A stretch of DNA of 42,514 nt from Sphingomonadaceae bacterium. GTDB taxonomy: Bacteria; Pseudomonadota; Alphaproteobacteria; Sphingomonadales; Sphingomonadaceae. The notes below the pieces were generated by a model. It was given only the letters and a program-made list of their open reading frames with translations. It did not search any database and was not told where the DNA came from. The stretch lies in assembly GCA_009926135.1 (NCBI GenBank), contig RFPL01000019.1, positions 1 through 42,514 of the forward strand. Reading direction: 5' to 3'. Below, piece after piece: positions 1 through 6,628 of the stretch (the stretch's first letter is position 1; each line of letters starts with the position of its first letter). A program made the translations under genes and the position numbers.

Positions 1-12
1 CCAATCCGGCCG

Positions 13-26
13 CACCACCTACCACC
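13..26 (+). repeat. G-free leader repeat, copy 1
   Basis: This is an exact CACCACCTACCACC, ending 7 bases before the ATG at 34. It directly follows the right half (CCGGCCG) of a stem-loop whose left half lies at the very end of the window, so the element spans the junction of the window ends. No Shine-Dalgarno sequence lies between the repeat and the start codon. Confidence 0.85.
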
Positions 27-33
27 CACACCG

Positions 34-213
34 ATGACGCCACGATCCCGCGCCTATCCGCTGGCCTGCCGTTCCCTCTATTGCGGCGAGCTGTCCTGCC
101 CTGCAACGTGCCACCACCTACCGGAGCTCGAGGCCTTCCGGGCCTGGCAGCAACGGACCGGCGCCCACCAGCCGGACCCGATCTGGTGCCCCACCATCTG
201 GCAGGAGGCCTGA
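34..213 (+). CDS. small Cys-rich protein, 59 aa
   Basis: I do not recognise this protein. The reading frame starts with MTPRSRAY and has cysteines at about residues 12, 17, 22, 26 and 52, plus a His pair at 27-28. It could fold around a metal, but no known zinc-finger spacing fits. The start is chosen because it follows leader repeat copy 1 directly. The stop lies 3 bases before the next ATG at 217, so this is the first gene of a tight cluster that runs to 1045. If the molecule is circular, the gene upstream is the one ending at 42488. Confidence 0.55.
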   Translation: MTPRSRAYPLACRSLYCGELSCPATCHHLPELEAFRAWQQRTGAHQPDPIWCPTIWQEA

Positions 214-216
214 GCC

Positions 217-402
217 ATGACTGAATCCCTGACGCCCGACGAGCGGGCCCTACTCACCCAGTTGCTGGCCCCGCGAGTGCGGGTGCTGTCCGATCTGCTC
301 GCCGCCCAGGTGGCCGGGCTGCCGGCGGGCTGTAGCGACTGGGCTGACACCGCCGACGACCTGGCGGTGGCTCGCGGTCTGCTGGTGAAGGTGCAGCAAT
401 GA
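217..402 (+). CDS. hypothetical protein, 61 aa
   Basis: The product is a small acidic to neutral, Leu/Ala-rich protein beginning MTESLTPDERALL. It is predicted to be mostly helical. No domain is recognised. It starts 3 bases after the preceding stop and its own stop overlaps the next start (ATGA at 399-402), so it is probably translated with its neighbours. An AGGAGG lies 9 bases upstream of the ATG, near the end of the preceding gene. Being small and in the early arm, it may be a host-takeover or lysogeny accessory protein. That is only an inference from position. Confidence 0.65.
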   Translation: MTESLTPDERALLTQLLAPRVRVLSDLLAAQVAGLPAGCSDWADTADDLAVARGLLVKVQQ

Positions 403-689
403 CCCGCACTGAGATTTTTTGGATTCTCCACATCTTCACCATTCCGTTTCAGGCGCTCTACGCCGCGATGGTGTTGGTGCCGCTCTGGATCATCGGCAAC
501 GTGTGGCGCTGGTATCGAACACCGGCCAGCGTCCGCCGCCGCAAGGAAGCAGCAGAACAGCGGCGCAGTGCCGCAGCATGGGATGCGATCGAACAGGCCA
601 CCCGCGCCGAGCTTCTGGCGCACGGTCTGATCGACACACCCGAAAACAGGGTCAGGTTGCGCAGCGGGCACCGCTGCAGCGGACGATGA
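399..689 (+). CDS. small membrane protein, 96 aa
   Basis: The N-terminal third (about residues 5-37, FWILHIFTIPFQ to VLVPLWIIGNVW) is strongly hydrophobic. It fits one long or two short membrane segments. A basic, helical tail rich in Arg/Lys/Glu follows (about residues 38-75). The layout suggests an inner-membrane protein with a cytoplasmic tail. It is coupled on both sides by ATGA overlaps (399-402 and 686-689). The function is not recognised. Superinfection exclusion is a common role for such genes in temperate phages, but nothing in the sequence proves it. Confidence 0.65.
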   Translation: MTRTEIFWILHIFTIPFQALYAAMVLVPLWIIGNVWRWYRTPASVRRRKEAAEQRRSAAAWDAIEQATRAELLAHGLIDTPENRVRLRSGHRCSGR

Positions 690-1045
690 CGCCCGCCAAC
701 GTGGCCGGCCTGTTGGCCGGCATCCGCCAGGCGGCCAAGATGGCCCGCGCTGGTGCGCTGCATCCCGGTGTCCCCGAGGTGTTCCTCTGGATTGCCGCCG
801 GTGTTGACCATCGCAGCGACCTGGCAAAGGTGAGCGGGCTGAGCGTGCGGGAGATTCGCCGCATCTGCCACACGCTGCAGGGGCGCGGCTACCGGGAGCG
901 GGGTCGCTACGTGGACTCTGCCTTCCGGTTGGTGCAGAGCCGCCCGCATCCCCACCGCCGTGGTGACCAGCTGGTTCTGACCAGCGAAGGTCAAAGCTTG
1001 ATCTCCAGTACGTTTGATTTATCTACAGAGGTGCAGCCGTCATGA
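686..1045 (+). CDS. winged-helix DNA-binding protein, 119 aa
   Basis: The start is the ATG at 686, which overlaps the previous stop (ATGA). Residues of about 30-75 (VFLWIAAGVDH, LAKVSGLSVREIRRICHTLQGRGY) read as helix, helix-turn-helix, recognition helix. A beta wing follows (SAFRLV to QLVLTSEG). This is the layout of MarR/PadR-like or replication-initiator winged helices. It resembles the product at 1191-1514 in layout but not closely in sequence. It is the last gene of the 34-1045 cluster and precedes the region holding the CCTAGGA operator, so it is a candidate regulator of the integrase arm. The ligand and target are unknown. Confidence 0.65.
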   Translation: MTPANVAGLLAGIRQAAKMARAGALHPGVPEVFLWIAAGVDHRSDLAKVSGLSVREIRRICHTLQGRGYRERGRYVDSAFRLVQSRPHPHRRGDQLVLTSEGQSLISSTFDLSTEVQPS

Positions 1046-1162
1046 GGGTTTCGCTTTTAGCTTCAGTTGAGTTTCGGAGTGGTTGCTTGTTGTGGCATTA
1101 CTCACTGTGGCACGAGCGCGCGGGCGGACGGCACTCGCTAGCGGTGCAGAGGTGTCAGAGTG

Positions 1163-1182
1163 TTCCTAGGAGTTTCCTAGGA
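1163..1182. promoter_or_regulatory. tandem palindromic operator candidate (2 x TTCCTAGGA)
   Basis: Two copies of TTCCTAGGA (1163-1171 and 1174-1182), each containing the palindrome TCCTAGGA, lie 11 bases apart, so they fall on the same face of the helix. They end 8 bases before the ATG of a winged-helix gene at 1191. That geometry suits autorepression. The same core occurs as CCTAGGAAA at 39183-39191, in front of the minus-strand regulator gene. I see no clear -10/-35 pair in 1046-1160. Confidence 0.6.
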
Positions 1183-1190
1183 CGCCAACC

Positions 1191-1514
1191 ATGGATCTGG
1201 GTCAACTGGAGAGGGCTCTTGGGGTTTTTGCGACTCTGGACCCGATCGAGTTTCCGTTGCACCGTGCGCAACTCTTCCTCGAGGTGGCAAAGGCCGGCCA
1301 GCGCGGCTGCACCTATGGCGATCTCGAGGATGCGTTGAACCTGACCAACGGCTCGGTGTCGCGCGGTGTCGCCTCGCTCGGGGAGGTGAACCGCCACGGC
1401 ACAACCGGCTACCGGCTGGTCGAAACGATCAAAGACCCAAGCCAGCCGCGCCGTTACCGGGTGCGGCTGACAACTCGAGGGCGAGCCCTGCTGCGGCAGC
1501 TCGAAACCCTCTGA
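1191..1514 (+). CDS. MarR-like winged-helix regulator, 107 aa
   Basis: Residues of about 20-60 (PLHRAQLFLEVAKAG, TYGDLEDALNLTNGSVSRGVASL) form a typical winged helix-turn-helix. A wing with conserved basic residues follows (PRRYRVRLTTRGRALLRQLE). The ending LTTRGRALLRQL is characteristic of MarR-type phage and bacterial regulators. The ATG is 8 bases downstream of a double TTCCTAGGA operator candidate, and the gene stops 25 bases before the integrase ATG. It therefore probably controls itself and the integrase. I infer a role in the lysis-lysogeny decision from this context only. Confidence 0.75.
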   Translation: MDLGQLERALGVFATLDPIEFPLHRAQLFLEVAKAGQRGCTYGDLEDALNLTNGSVSRGVASLGEVNRHGTTGYRLVETIKDPSQPRRYRVRLTTRGRALLRQLETL

Positions 1515-1515
1515 A

Positions 1516-1539
1516 CACCACCTACCACCACCTACCACC
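1516..1539 (+). repeat. G-free leader repeat, tandem double copy before integrase
   Basis: CACCACCTACCACC occurs twice, at 1516-1529 and 1526-1539, overlapping with a 10-base period. The second copy touches the integrase ATG at 1540, leaving no room for a Shine-Dalgarno sequence. This is the only tandem copy in the window. Confidence 0.85.
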
Positions 1540-2532
1540 ATGAGCGGAACCGTCCGCAAGGCTGCCGATGGCAGCTGGATCGCTGATGTATCGGTGAACG
1601 GCACGCGCCGCACCGCACGCTGCAAAAGCAAGGCCGAGGCCCTGGCCCGCAAGAAGGAACTCCTCGAGCGGCTGGTGACCCGCGAGGCCAGGCCCGTTTC
1701 CACCTTCACCCTGGCTGATGCCCGGGCCCTGTCGCTTCGTGTGCGATGGGGCGGCACTGCCTACGAACGCACCGCGGCGATCTACAGCGCGCAGGCGGTC
1801 GAGCACTTCGGCCGCGGCTGCTCCCTGGATGCCATCACCACGCCCGGGGTTGATGCCTGGCGACAGCTCCTGCTGCAGGGGGGCAACAGGCCCAGCACCG
1901 TCAACCGCAAGGTGTCAGCACTGCGGGCCATGCTCGCCGATGCCCAGTTGCACGGGCACCTGCAGGACGTGCCGAAGATGCCGCAGCAGCTGCGCGCCGG
2001 CGGCCACCGCGATCGGGTAATCAGCGACCAGGAGCGGGACATGCTCTGCGACGCCTTCCGGCAGATGGGTGAACCCGCCGCGGCCGATCTGCTGGTGTTC
2101 CTCCTCGAAACCGCCGCCCGCTGGGGTGAAGCCGAACGGCTGCGGTGCGAACACGTCGATCTGGTGAAGGGGCGGGTGACGTTCTGGGCCACCAAGAACG
2201 GCAAGCCCCGATCGGTGCCATTGACCAGACGGGCAACCGATGCCCTGCTGCCCCATCACACGGCCCTGGGGGGTGCCCGTCTCTGGCCCTACAGCTACCG
2301 GCGGTTCCAGTGGCTGTGGGATGCCGCCAAGGGTGCCACGGGCCTGGCTGGTGACTCTGCGCTGACGATCCACACCACGCGGCACACCTGCGCCAGCAAG
2401 CTGGCCTCGAGGGGCATCCCCTTGCATCAGCTGATGGCCTTCGGTGGCTGGACAAGCCTGGCCAGCGTGCAGCGCTACCTCCACCTGCACACCGATGCAC
2501 TGGCCGGGTGCGTCGCCGCGCTCGAGGAGTAG
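1540..2532 (+). CDS. int: tyrosine-type site-specific integrase
   Basis: This 330-residue protein is of normal length for a phage tyrosine recombinase. The N-terminal 50 residues form an arm-binding-like domain (GTVRKAADGSWIADV). A core-binding domain follows (about 55-155), then the catalytic domain. Catalytic residues are visible: R194 (AARWGEAERL), H278 and R281 (HTTRH), a later W in GGW, and nucleophile Y313 (VQRYLHLH). It would insert the phage into, and help excise it from, the host chromosome. The putative attP, a tRNA-Leu segment, lies about 290 bases downstream. A strong terminator ends the unit at 2748. Translation starts immediately after the tandem leader repeat. Confidence 0.95.
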   Translation: MSGTVRKAADGSWIADVSVNGTRRTARCKSKAEALARKKELLERLVTREARPVSTFTLADARALSLRVRWGGTAYERTAAIYSAQAVEHFGRGCSLDAITTPGVDAWRQLLLQGGNRPSTVNRKVSALRAMLADAQLHGHLQDVPKMPQQLRAGGHRDRVISDQERDMLCDAFRQMGEPAAADLLVFLLETAARWGEAERLRCEHVDLVKGRVTFWATKNGKPRSVPLTRRATDALLPHHTALGGARLWPYSYRRFQWLWDAAKGATGLAGDSALTIHTTRHTCASKLASRGIPLHQLMAFGGWTSLASVQRYLHLHTDALAGCVAALEE

Positions 2533-2539
2533 CGGATTG

Positions 2540-2736
2540 CGTCCACTTACGTCCACCGGATTCCAGATGATGCGGCAGCGGCTGAGAGCAACTGCCGCGC
2601 AGTCAATCTTGAGATCCAGCCAGCTGCATCCACCAATGCCAGGCGCCGCCAATGCGCTGGTGCATGCGTATTGGAGCGCTGCTGCGGAATTGGCCTGTAA
2701 ATCCCGACCTGCGCCGCCGTTTGTGGATGCGTCCAC
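2540..2736 (+). repeat. putative integrase arm-type sites (CGTCCAC)
   Basis: CGTCCAC occurs at 2540-2546, 2550-2556 and 2730-2736, and again at 2998-3004 on the other side of the tRNA-Leu segment. The second and third copies extend to CGTCCACCGG. Short repeats flanking a core on both sides are what a tyrosine integrase with an N-terminal arm-binding domain needs. No integration host factor site was identified. The 2533-2711 stretch otherwise has no convincing gene. Confidence 0.4.
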
Positions 2737-2748
2737 CGGCGGCGTTTT
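2712..2748 (+). terminator. intrinsic terminator after integrase
   Basis: An 8-bp perfect stem CGCCGCCG (2712-2719) / CGGCGGCG (2737-2744) continues after a three-base bulge into GTGGA/TCCAC (2723-2727/2732-2736) closed by a TGCG loop. TTTT follows (2745-2748). It would stop integrase transcription before attP and the RNA polymerase gene. The right arm also carries one CGTCCAC repeat. Confidence 0.75.
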
Positions 2749-2808
2749 GCTGCGCCGATGATCGGCAGCGCTGCGGCAGCGGCAGCGGCGCAAAATCCCC
2801 AAATGCCT

Positions 2809-2814
2809 TACTAT
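2809..2814 (+). promoter_or_regulatory. possible -10 box for the tRNA-Leu half
   Basis: TACTAT lies 6-8 bases before the first base of the tRNA-Leu-like segment, where a -10 box would be for transcription starting at the tRNA 5' end. No good -35 box is visible 17 bases upstream. If real, the phage supplies a substitute promoter for the host tRNA gene after integration. Confidence 0.3.
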
Positions 2815-2819
2815 GACTG

Positions 2820-2864
2820 GCGGGAGCATGGCGGAAATGGCAGACGCAGCGGACTTAAAAACCG
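2820..2864 (+). other. attP: attP candidate: 5' half of tRNA-Leu(UAA)
   Basis: The segment reads as a tRNA-Leu from its 5' end: a D-arm with GGCGGAAATGGCAGACGC, then an anticodon loop CTTAAAA carrying TAA. It stops being tRNA-like after about ACCG. There is no T-arm consensus and no 3' acceptor strand downstream, so this is not a complete tRNA gene. It lies between integrase and RNA polymerase. Cyanophage P-SSP7 is known to carry about 42 bases of host tRNA-Leu next to its integrase. Here the piece is the 5' half in the same direction as int. The exact core boundaries cannot be set without the host attB. Confidence 0.75.
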
Positions 2865-2930
2865 AATTGTTCATCTGCATCCGCGCAGAGTTAAACCGCT
2901 GATCAGTCGCCCCGCCTTAGGTCCCTCTCT

Positions 2931-2945
2931 CTGCAGGGGTGTTGC
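2931..2945 (-). promoter_or_regulatory. dyad element A upstream of RNA polymerase
   Basis: On the plus strand this reads CTGCAGGGGTGTTGC. Its reverse complement, GCAACACCCCTGCAG, is identical over 15 bases to the plus strand at 39433-39447. It belongs to the TGCA-N4-TGCA family with a decayed right half, and lies about 25 bases before the RNA polymerase start. The remainder of 2865-2968 has no other recognised feature. Confidence 0.6.
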
Positions 2946-2968
2946 GGTCGAGCCGCTGAAAACCCAGT

Positions 2969-5350
2969 GTGATGCGGGTTGAATTACAAAATCGCGCGTC
3001 CACCCCTGTGGATTTGATGCCGATGCAGCGGCCAACGCAGCAGCAGATCGCCGCCGCCAGGGCCTATCGAGGCCGTTTGGTGAGCGCTGGACGGGAGGCC
3101 AGCACCGACTACGGGCGGTCCCTGTTCGCCGCCCATGGGCAGGAGGTGGCCGAGGCCCTGGACCGCCTGCTGACTCGCTTCGTGGTGGACCCGGCCATCG
3201 CCGGCCCGCACTACGAGGCCCTGCCGTTGCTGCTGCACTTCAAGAACGCCGGCCCGAAACCCATCGCCGCCGTGGCCCTGTTGACGGTGCTCGATGGCAT
3301 CAGCGGCCGGCATCGCCACCGCAAGCTGGCCGGTGCCGTGGGCCGGGCCATCGAGAACGAGGTGCGCGCCGGCCGGATTCACGACTACGACAAGGACACC
3401 CTGCGGGTGCTGCTGCGCCATGAGGGCCGGGCCCGTGTCGTGGCTGATGGCACCCTCCGATCGCTTGGCCTATCGCGTGAGCGCTGGGGCCAACACGACC
3501 GCTTCTCTGTCGGCGCTCTGCTGCTGAATCTGATCGCGGCAGAGACCGGCCTGATCCATTGCGTGTCGCAGATCATCCGCGGCCGGCCGGTGCCGATGGT
3601 GGAGGCCACGCCCATCACCCGTGAGCTGATCGCCACCACGCCGTTGAATGTGCGGCCCGATCGCAGCCGGCCACGCCTCAGCCAGCCCGATCCGTGCACC
3701 AGCTATCAGGGCCTGGTGTGCCGTCAGGACGGGCTGCCCACCGACTACGTGGATGCCGGCGGGCCGATGGTGCTGCAGGTGATCAACCGCCTCAGCAGCC
3801 AGCCGCTGATGGTGGACCCCTGGATGTGCCAGGCCCAGACCGATGCCTGGGAGGCCAACATCCGCGGCCTGTTCAAGTGCACCCGCGACCCGCTGCAGGC
3901 ACCACCCAAGCCGGCAGCCGGCGCTGGCCCCGATGCGATGCGCGACTGGCGCCGCGGCACTGCTGAGGCCTGGGCTGATGAGCGCCAGAACGCCAGGGCC
4001 CGGGCCCGCATCGATTACGACATGGCCGAGGCGCGCATGTTCAGCGGTGTGCCGATCTGGTTCCAGTGGGTGGTGGACTACCGGGGCCGGCTGTACCCCA
4101 GCAACAAGAGCACCAGCCACCAGGGGCCCGACCACCAGAAGGCGTTGCTGTGCCTCCCCGGTGAACCGGCCGACCACGATGCCGCCGAGTGGATCCTCAA
4201 GGCCGCGGCCGGTCACTGGGGCCTGGGCAGGGCCAGCTGGGAGGAGCGGCTGCAGTGGGGCCGGGCCAACATCGAACGGCTGTGCGCCGTGGCCGAGGCA
4301 CCCCTCGATCGGCTTGAGCTGTGGCGTGATGCAGCAGATCCGTGGCAGTTCCTGCAGCAGGCCCGGGCGTTCTCGTTGTGGCTGCAAGACCCGAGCAATC
4401 CAATCGGTGCGCCGATCCGCCTCGATCAAACCACCAGCGGGCTTGGCATCGCCGCGGCCCTGGTGCGTGATGCCCGGCTGGCCAGGGAGACCAACCTGAT
4501 CGGCTCCACCCGCCACGACATCTACGCCAACGTCGCCGCGGCCGTGACGGCCACGCTGCAGCAGCACCTGGAGGCAGGGCTGCCGCATCAACAGCGCAAC
4601 GCAGCGCGCTGGCTGGAGCTCGGCATTGATCGCAGCCTCACCAAACGGCCGGTGATGCAGGCCGTCTACGGCGGCACGTTCCAGAGCCTGTTCGATGGCC
4701 TGGCGGATCACCTGCGCGAGTTCAACCCCCCGAGCAATGCCGCCGAGTACGACCGCAGCGTGGTGGTACCGGCCCGCTACTTGGCGGGGGTGATGCGGGG
4801 GATCCTGCAGCCCGAACTGGCGCCGCTGCTGCAGCTGAAGGACTGGCTCAAAGAGCTCAGCGCTGTGGTGGTGAAGGGCGGCCAACCGCTGCGGTGGACC
4901 ACACCCAGCGGGTTCCCGGTGGTGATCGGCGCCAAGCAATCGCCGCGGGCGGCGGTGAACACGTTGATCCACGGCCGGCCCCGGTGGGAGGCACCGGATG
5001 CGGACATGCGGCGGGGTGAGCTGAGTGTGCTGGCCAGCAACCGGGCCATCACCGCCAACCTGATGCACTCGTTTGATGCGGCGTTGGTGGCGGCAGTCAT
5101 CTGCAGGGCCGAAGCAGTGGGAGCCCACTGTCTGCCAACTCACGACTGCTTTGCTGTGGTGCCGGCCCGCGTCGGCTGGCTGCATCAGACCCTGCACTCG
5201 GAGCTGCGGACGCTGTACCTGCCGGACTGGCTTGGTGAACTGCGGGCTGAGATCGCAGGCCAGATCAGGGGTAAGAAGCTGCCACAGCCGCCGATGGTGG
5301 GCACGTTGACGCCGGGCAGCATCGGTCAGAACCCGTATTGCTTCTCCTGA
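2969..5350 (+). CDS. T7-like single-subunit RNA polymerase
   Basis: This DNA-directed RNA polymerase would transcribe the phage's own promoters. With a GTG start at 2969 the product is 793 residues, shorter than T7 gp1 (883). Starts at ATG 2972, 3017 or 3023 are possible, since none has a good ribosome-binding site. Key motifs are present: DYRGRLYPSN, motif A with D486 (DQTTSGLGI), motif B with K559 and Y567 (TKRPVMQAVYG, the same eight-residue spacing as T7 K631-Y639), and motif C with D726 (THDCFAV). The enzyme should therefore be active. The gene follows attP and dyad element A, and is followed by dyad element B and the SSB gene. Confidence 0.95.
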   Translation: MMRVELQNRASTPVDLMPMQRPTQQQIAAARAYRGRLVSAGREASTDYGRSLFAAHGQEVAEALDRLLTRFVVDPAIAGPHYEALPLLLHFKNAGPKPIAAVALLTVLDGISGRHRHRKLAGAVGRAIENEVRAGRIHDYDKDTLRVLLRHEGRARVVADGTLRSLGLSRERWGQHDRFSVGALLLNLIAAETGLIHCVSQIIRGRPVPMVEATPITRELIATTPLNVRPDRSRPRLSQPDPCTSYQGLVCRQDGLPTDYVDAGGPMVLQVINRLSSQPLMVDPWMCQAQTDAWEANIRGLFKCTRDPLQAPPKPAAGAGPDAMRDWRRGTAEAWADERQNARARARIDYDMAEARMFSGVPIWFQWVVDYRGRLYPSNKSTSHQGPDHQKALLCLPGEPADHDAAEWILKAAAGHWGLGRASWEERLQWGRANIERLCAVAEAPLDRLELWRDAADPWQFLQQARAFSLWLQDPSNPIGAPIRLDQTTSGLGIAAALVRDARLARETNLIGSTRHDIYANVAAAVTATLQQHLEAGLPHQQRNAARWLELGIDRSLTKRPVMQAVYGGTFQSLFDGLADHLREFNPPSNAAEYDRSVVVPARYLAGVMRGILQPELAPLLQLKDWLKELSAVVVKGGQPLRWTTPSGFPVVIGAKQSPRAAVNTLIHGRPRWEAPDADMRRGELSVLASNRAITANLMHSFDAALVAAVICRAEAVGAHCLPTHDCFAVVPARVGWLHQTLHSELRTLYLPDWLGELRAEIAGQIRGKKLPQPPMVGTLTPGSIGQNPYCFS

Positions 5351-5415
5351 GACACGCCTAGGACCGTCGCAGGCGTTGCGCAGGCGCTGCAGGACCGCTA
5401 CGGTGCTGCTGCATC

Positions 5416-5428
5416 TACACCCCTGCAG
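5416..5428 (+). promoter_or_regulatory. dyad element B upstream of SSB
   Basis: TACA-CCCC-TGCA-G contains the exact 11-mer CACCCCTGCAG. It ends 6 bases before the GTG start at 5435, and there is no Shine-Dalgarno sequence between them. The gap from 5351 also holds a single CCTAGGA at 5358-5364 and short GCAGGCG repeats. Confidence 0.65.
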
Positions 5429-5434
5429 AACTGC

Positions 5435-6079
5435 GTGGCTTCCAAAGTGCTTGTCTCGCCCATCGGCGAGCTGATGTGGGCAAAAGTGCTCAGGCCTGGC
5501 ATTGCCAACAAGGGCAAGCCGTCTGAGAAGGAAATGTGGTCCGTTGATTTGCTGCTGAGCAAGGACGATGCCGAGGCCCAGGGCTTCGTGAAGCTGCTCA
5601 AGGAGCGCTTTATCGAGGCTCACGGCACGGCAGCACGGCCTGGCCCCAACGGCCTGCCGTATCGCACCTTCATCGATCAGAACGGTGACGAGACCCAGCT
5701 GTGGGTGTTTCGGTTCGGCCGGAACACGATCACCAGCCGCGGCCAAGAGCTCGCTCCGCCCGTGGTGCAGGACGCTGCGGGCAACCCCTGGCCGAAGGAT
5801 GTGCTGATCGGCAACGGCAGCACCGGCCGGGTGGCGTTTGACCCCTGGCATTGGACCAACCCGGAAGGGGGTAAGGGCATCAGCTGCAACCTGCAAGGCG
5901 TGCGTGTGCTCCACCTGGTGGAGTACCAAGCGCCGGATCCAGGTGCGGCATTTGGTGAGCCTGAGAAGGGCTACGTGCTCACCGGCAACGAGGCCCGCAC
6001 CGCTGAACCAGCAGCGGCCCCGGCCAAGCCGGCTGCCCCTGCACCGGCGTGGGATGCCGACGAGGAGATCCCGTTCTGA
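5435..6079 (+). CDS. single-stranded DNA-binding protein, T7 gp2.5-like
   Basis: This protein would coat single-stranded DNA during replication and recombination and recruit other replication proteins. It has 214 residues, close to the 232 of T7 gp2.5. The N-terminal MASKVLVSPIGELMWAKV and the central block FRFGRNT to VLIGNGSTGRVAFDPWHW fit the OB-fold family seen in T7-like phages. The C-terminus is a Pro/Ala linker ending in the acidic, aromatic tail WDADEEIPF, the protein-interaction tail of SSBs. The start is a GTG just after dyad element B. Its stop overlaps the next start (TGATG). Confidence 0.85.
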   Translation: MASKVLVSPIGELMWAKVLRPGIANKGKPSEKEMWSVDLLLSKDDAEAQGFVKLLKERFIEAHGTAARPGPNGLPYRTFIDQNGDETQLWVFRFGRNTITSRGQELAPPVVQDAAGNPWPKDVLIGNGSTGRVAFDPWHWTNPEGGKGISCNLQGVRVLHLVEYQAPDPGAAFGEPEKGYVLTGNEARTAEPAAAPAKPAAPAPAWDADEEIPF

Positions 6080-6462
6080 TGGCGTTGCGCACTGCTGAGT
6101 TCGTGCTGCCGTTGCCGTTGCAGCCCAAGGCCCGGCCCCGGTTTTCGGGGCAGGCTTACACCGATGGCAAGTACCGCAGCTGGATGAAGCAGTGCCGGGC
6201 AATCCTCGGCGAGTGGTGGACCCGTCCACCGCTTGGAAAGGGTGAAGTGATCGCGGTCCACTTCACCTTCCGCGGCCCCGGCACCAGCGATCTCGACAAC
6301 CTCCAAGGCGCCGTGATGGACGCCGGCAATGGAGTGGTCTGGGTTGATGACCGGGTGACTGTGCTGACGCGCATCGAGGCGCAATGGGAGAAGGCTTCCA
6401 AGACCGATCAATCCATCGTTCTGAAGGTGATCTGGGATGAAAAAGTTAGTGCCGCTGGATGA
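6079..6462 (+). CDS. RusA-like Holliday-junction resolvase
   Basis: The 127-residue protein starts MALRTAEFVLPLPLQPKARPRF, the usual RusA-family N-terminus. The acidic signature follows (TSDLDNLQGAVMDAGNG, VWVDDRVTVL), which would bind Mg2+ in a dimeric junction-cutting endonuclease. It probably takes the place of T7 endonuclease I (gp3) in resolving branched replication intermediates before packaging. It starts at the TGATG overlap with SSB and overlaps the following gene by 26 bases, so translation is coupled. An upstream GTG at 6049 is possible but would overlap SSB more. Confidence 0.85.
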   Translation: MALRTAEFVLPLPLQPKARPRFSGQAYTDGKYRSWMKQCRAILGEWWTRPPLGKGEVIAVHFTFRGPGTSDLDNLQGAVMDAGNGVVWVDDRVTVLTRIEAQWEKASKTDQSIVLKVIWDEKVSAAG

Positions 6463-6628
6463 GCGGGATTGCTCAAGCTGCAGGTATAACGACGCTGAAC
6501 TTTGGCAATGCCACCGCTACGCCCCTAGGCCGACTACTTCGGAAGCGAATCCTGGGCATGTGTGGTGGCCATCTGTCTGTTGTGGTGATTGGTGCGGCGA
6601 ATGGAAGCCACAGGAGGGCGATCAGTGA
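6437..6628 (+). CDS. small Cys-rich (zinc-binding?) protein, 63 aa
   Basis: The protein begins MKKLVPLDERDCSSC and has cysteine pairs CSSC and CCGDWC plus a His in CHRY. The two pairs are separated by about 35 residues, a spacing that can hold one zinc ion. No named family is recognised. It overlaps the RusA-like gene by 26 bases, and its TGA overlaps the GTG of the next gene (GTGA at 6625-6628). The AGGAGG serving that next gene lies inside its 3' end. Confidence 0.65.
   Translation: MKKLVPLDERDCSSCRYNDAELWQCHRYAPRPTTSEANPGHVWWPSVCCGDWCGEWKPQEGDQ

Noticed and set aside
1042..1338. 98-residue plus-strand frame overlapping the regulator at 1191
   Set aside because: It runs out of frame through the MarR-like gene and the operator, without recognisable features.
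2820..2900. Complete tRNA-Leu gene
   Set aside because: The T-arm and 3' acceptor strand are missing and the anticodon stem has end mismatches, so only the 5' half is present.
3470..6229. 919-residue open frame on the minus strand opposite RNA polymerase and SSB
   Set aside because: It is the shadow of strongly recognised genes in GC-rich DNA, shows no family motif, and has the low-complexity composition typical of antisense frames.
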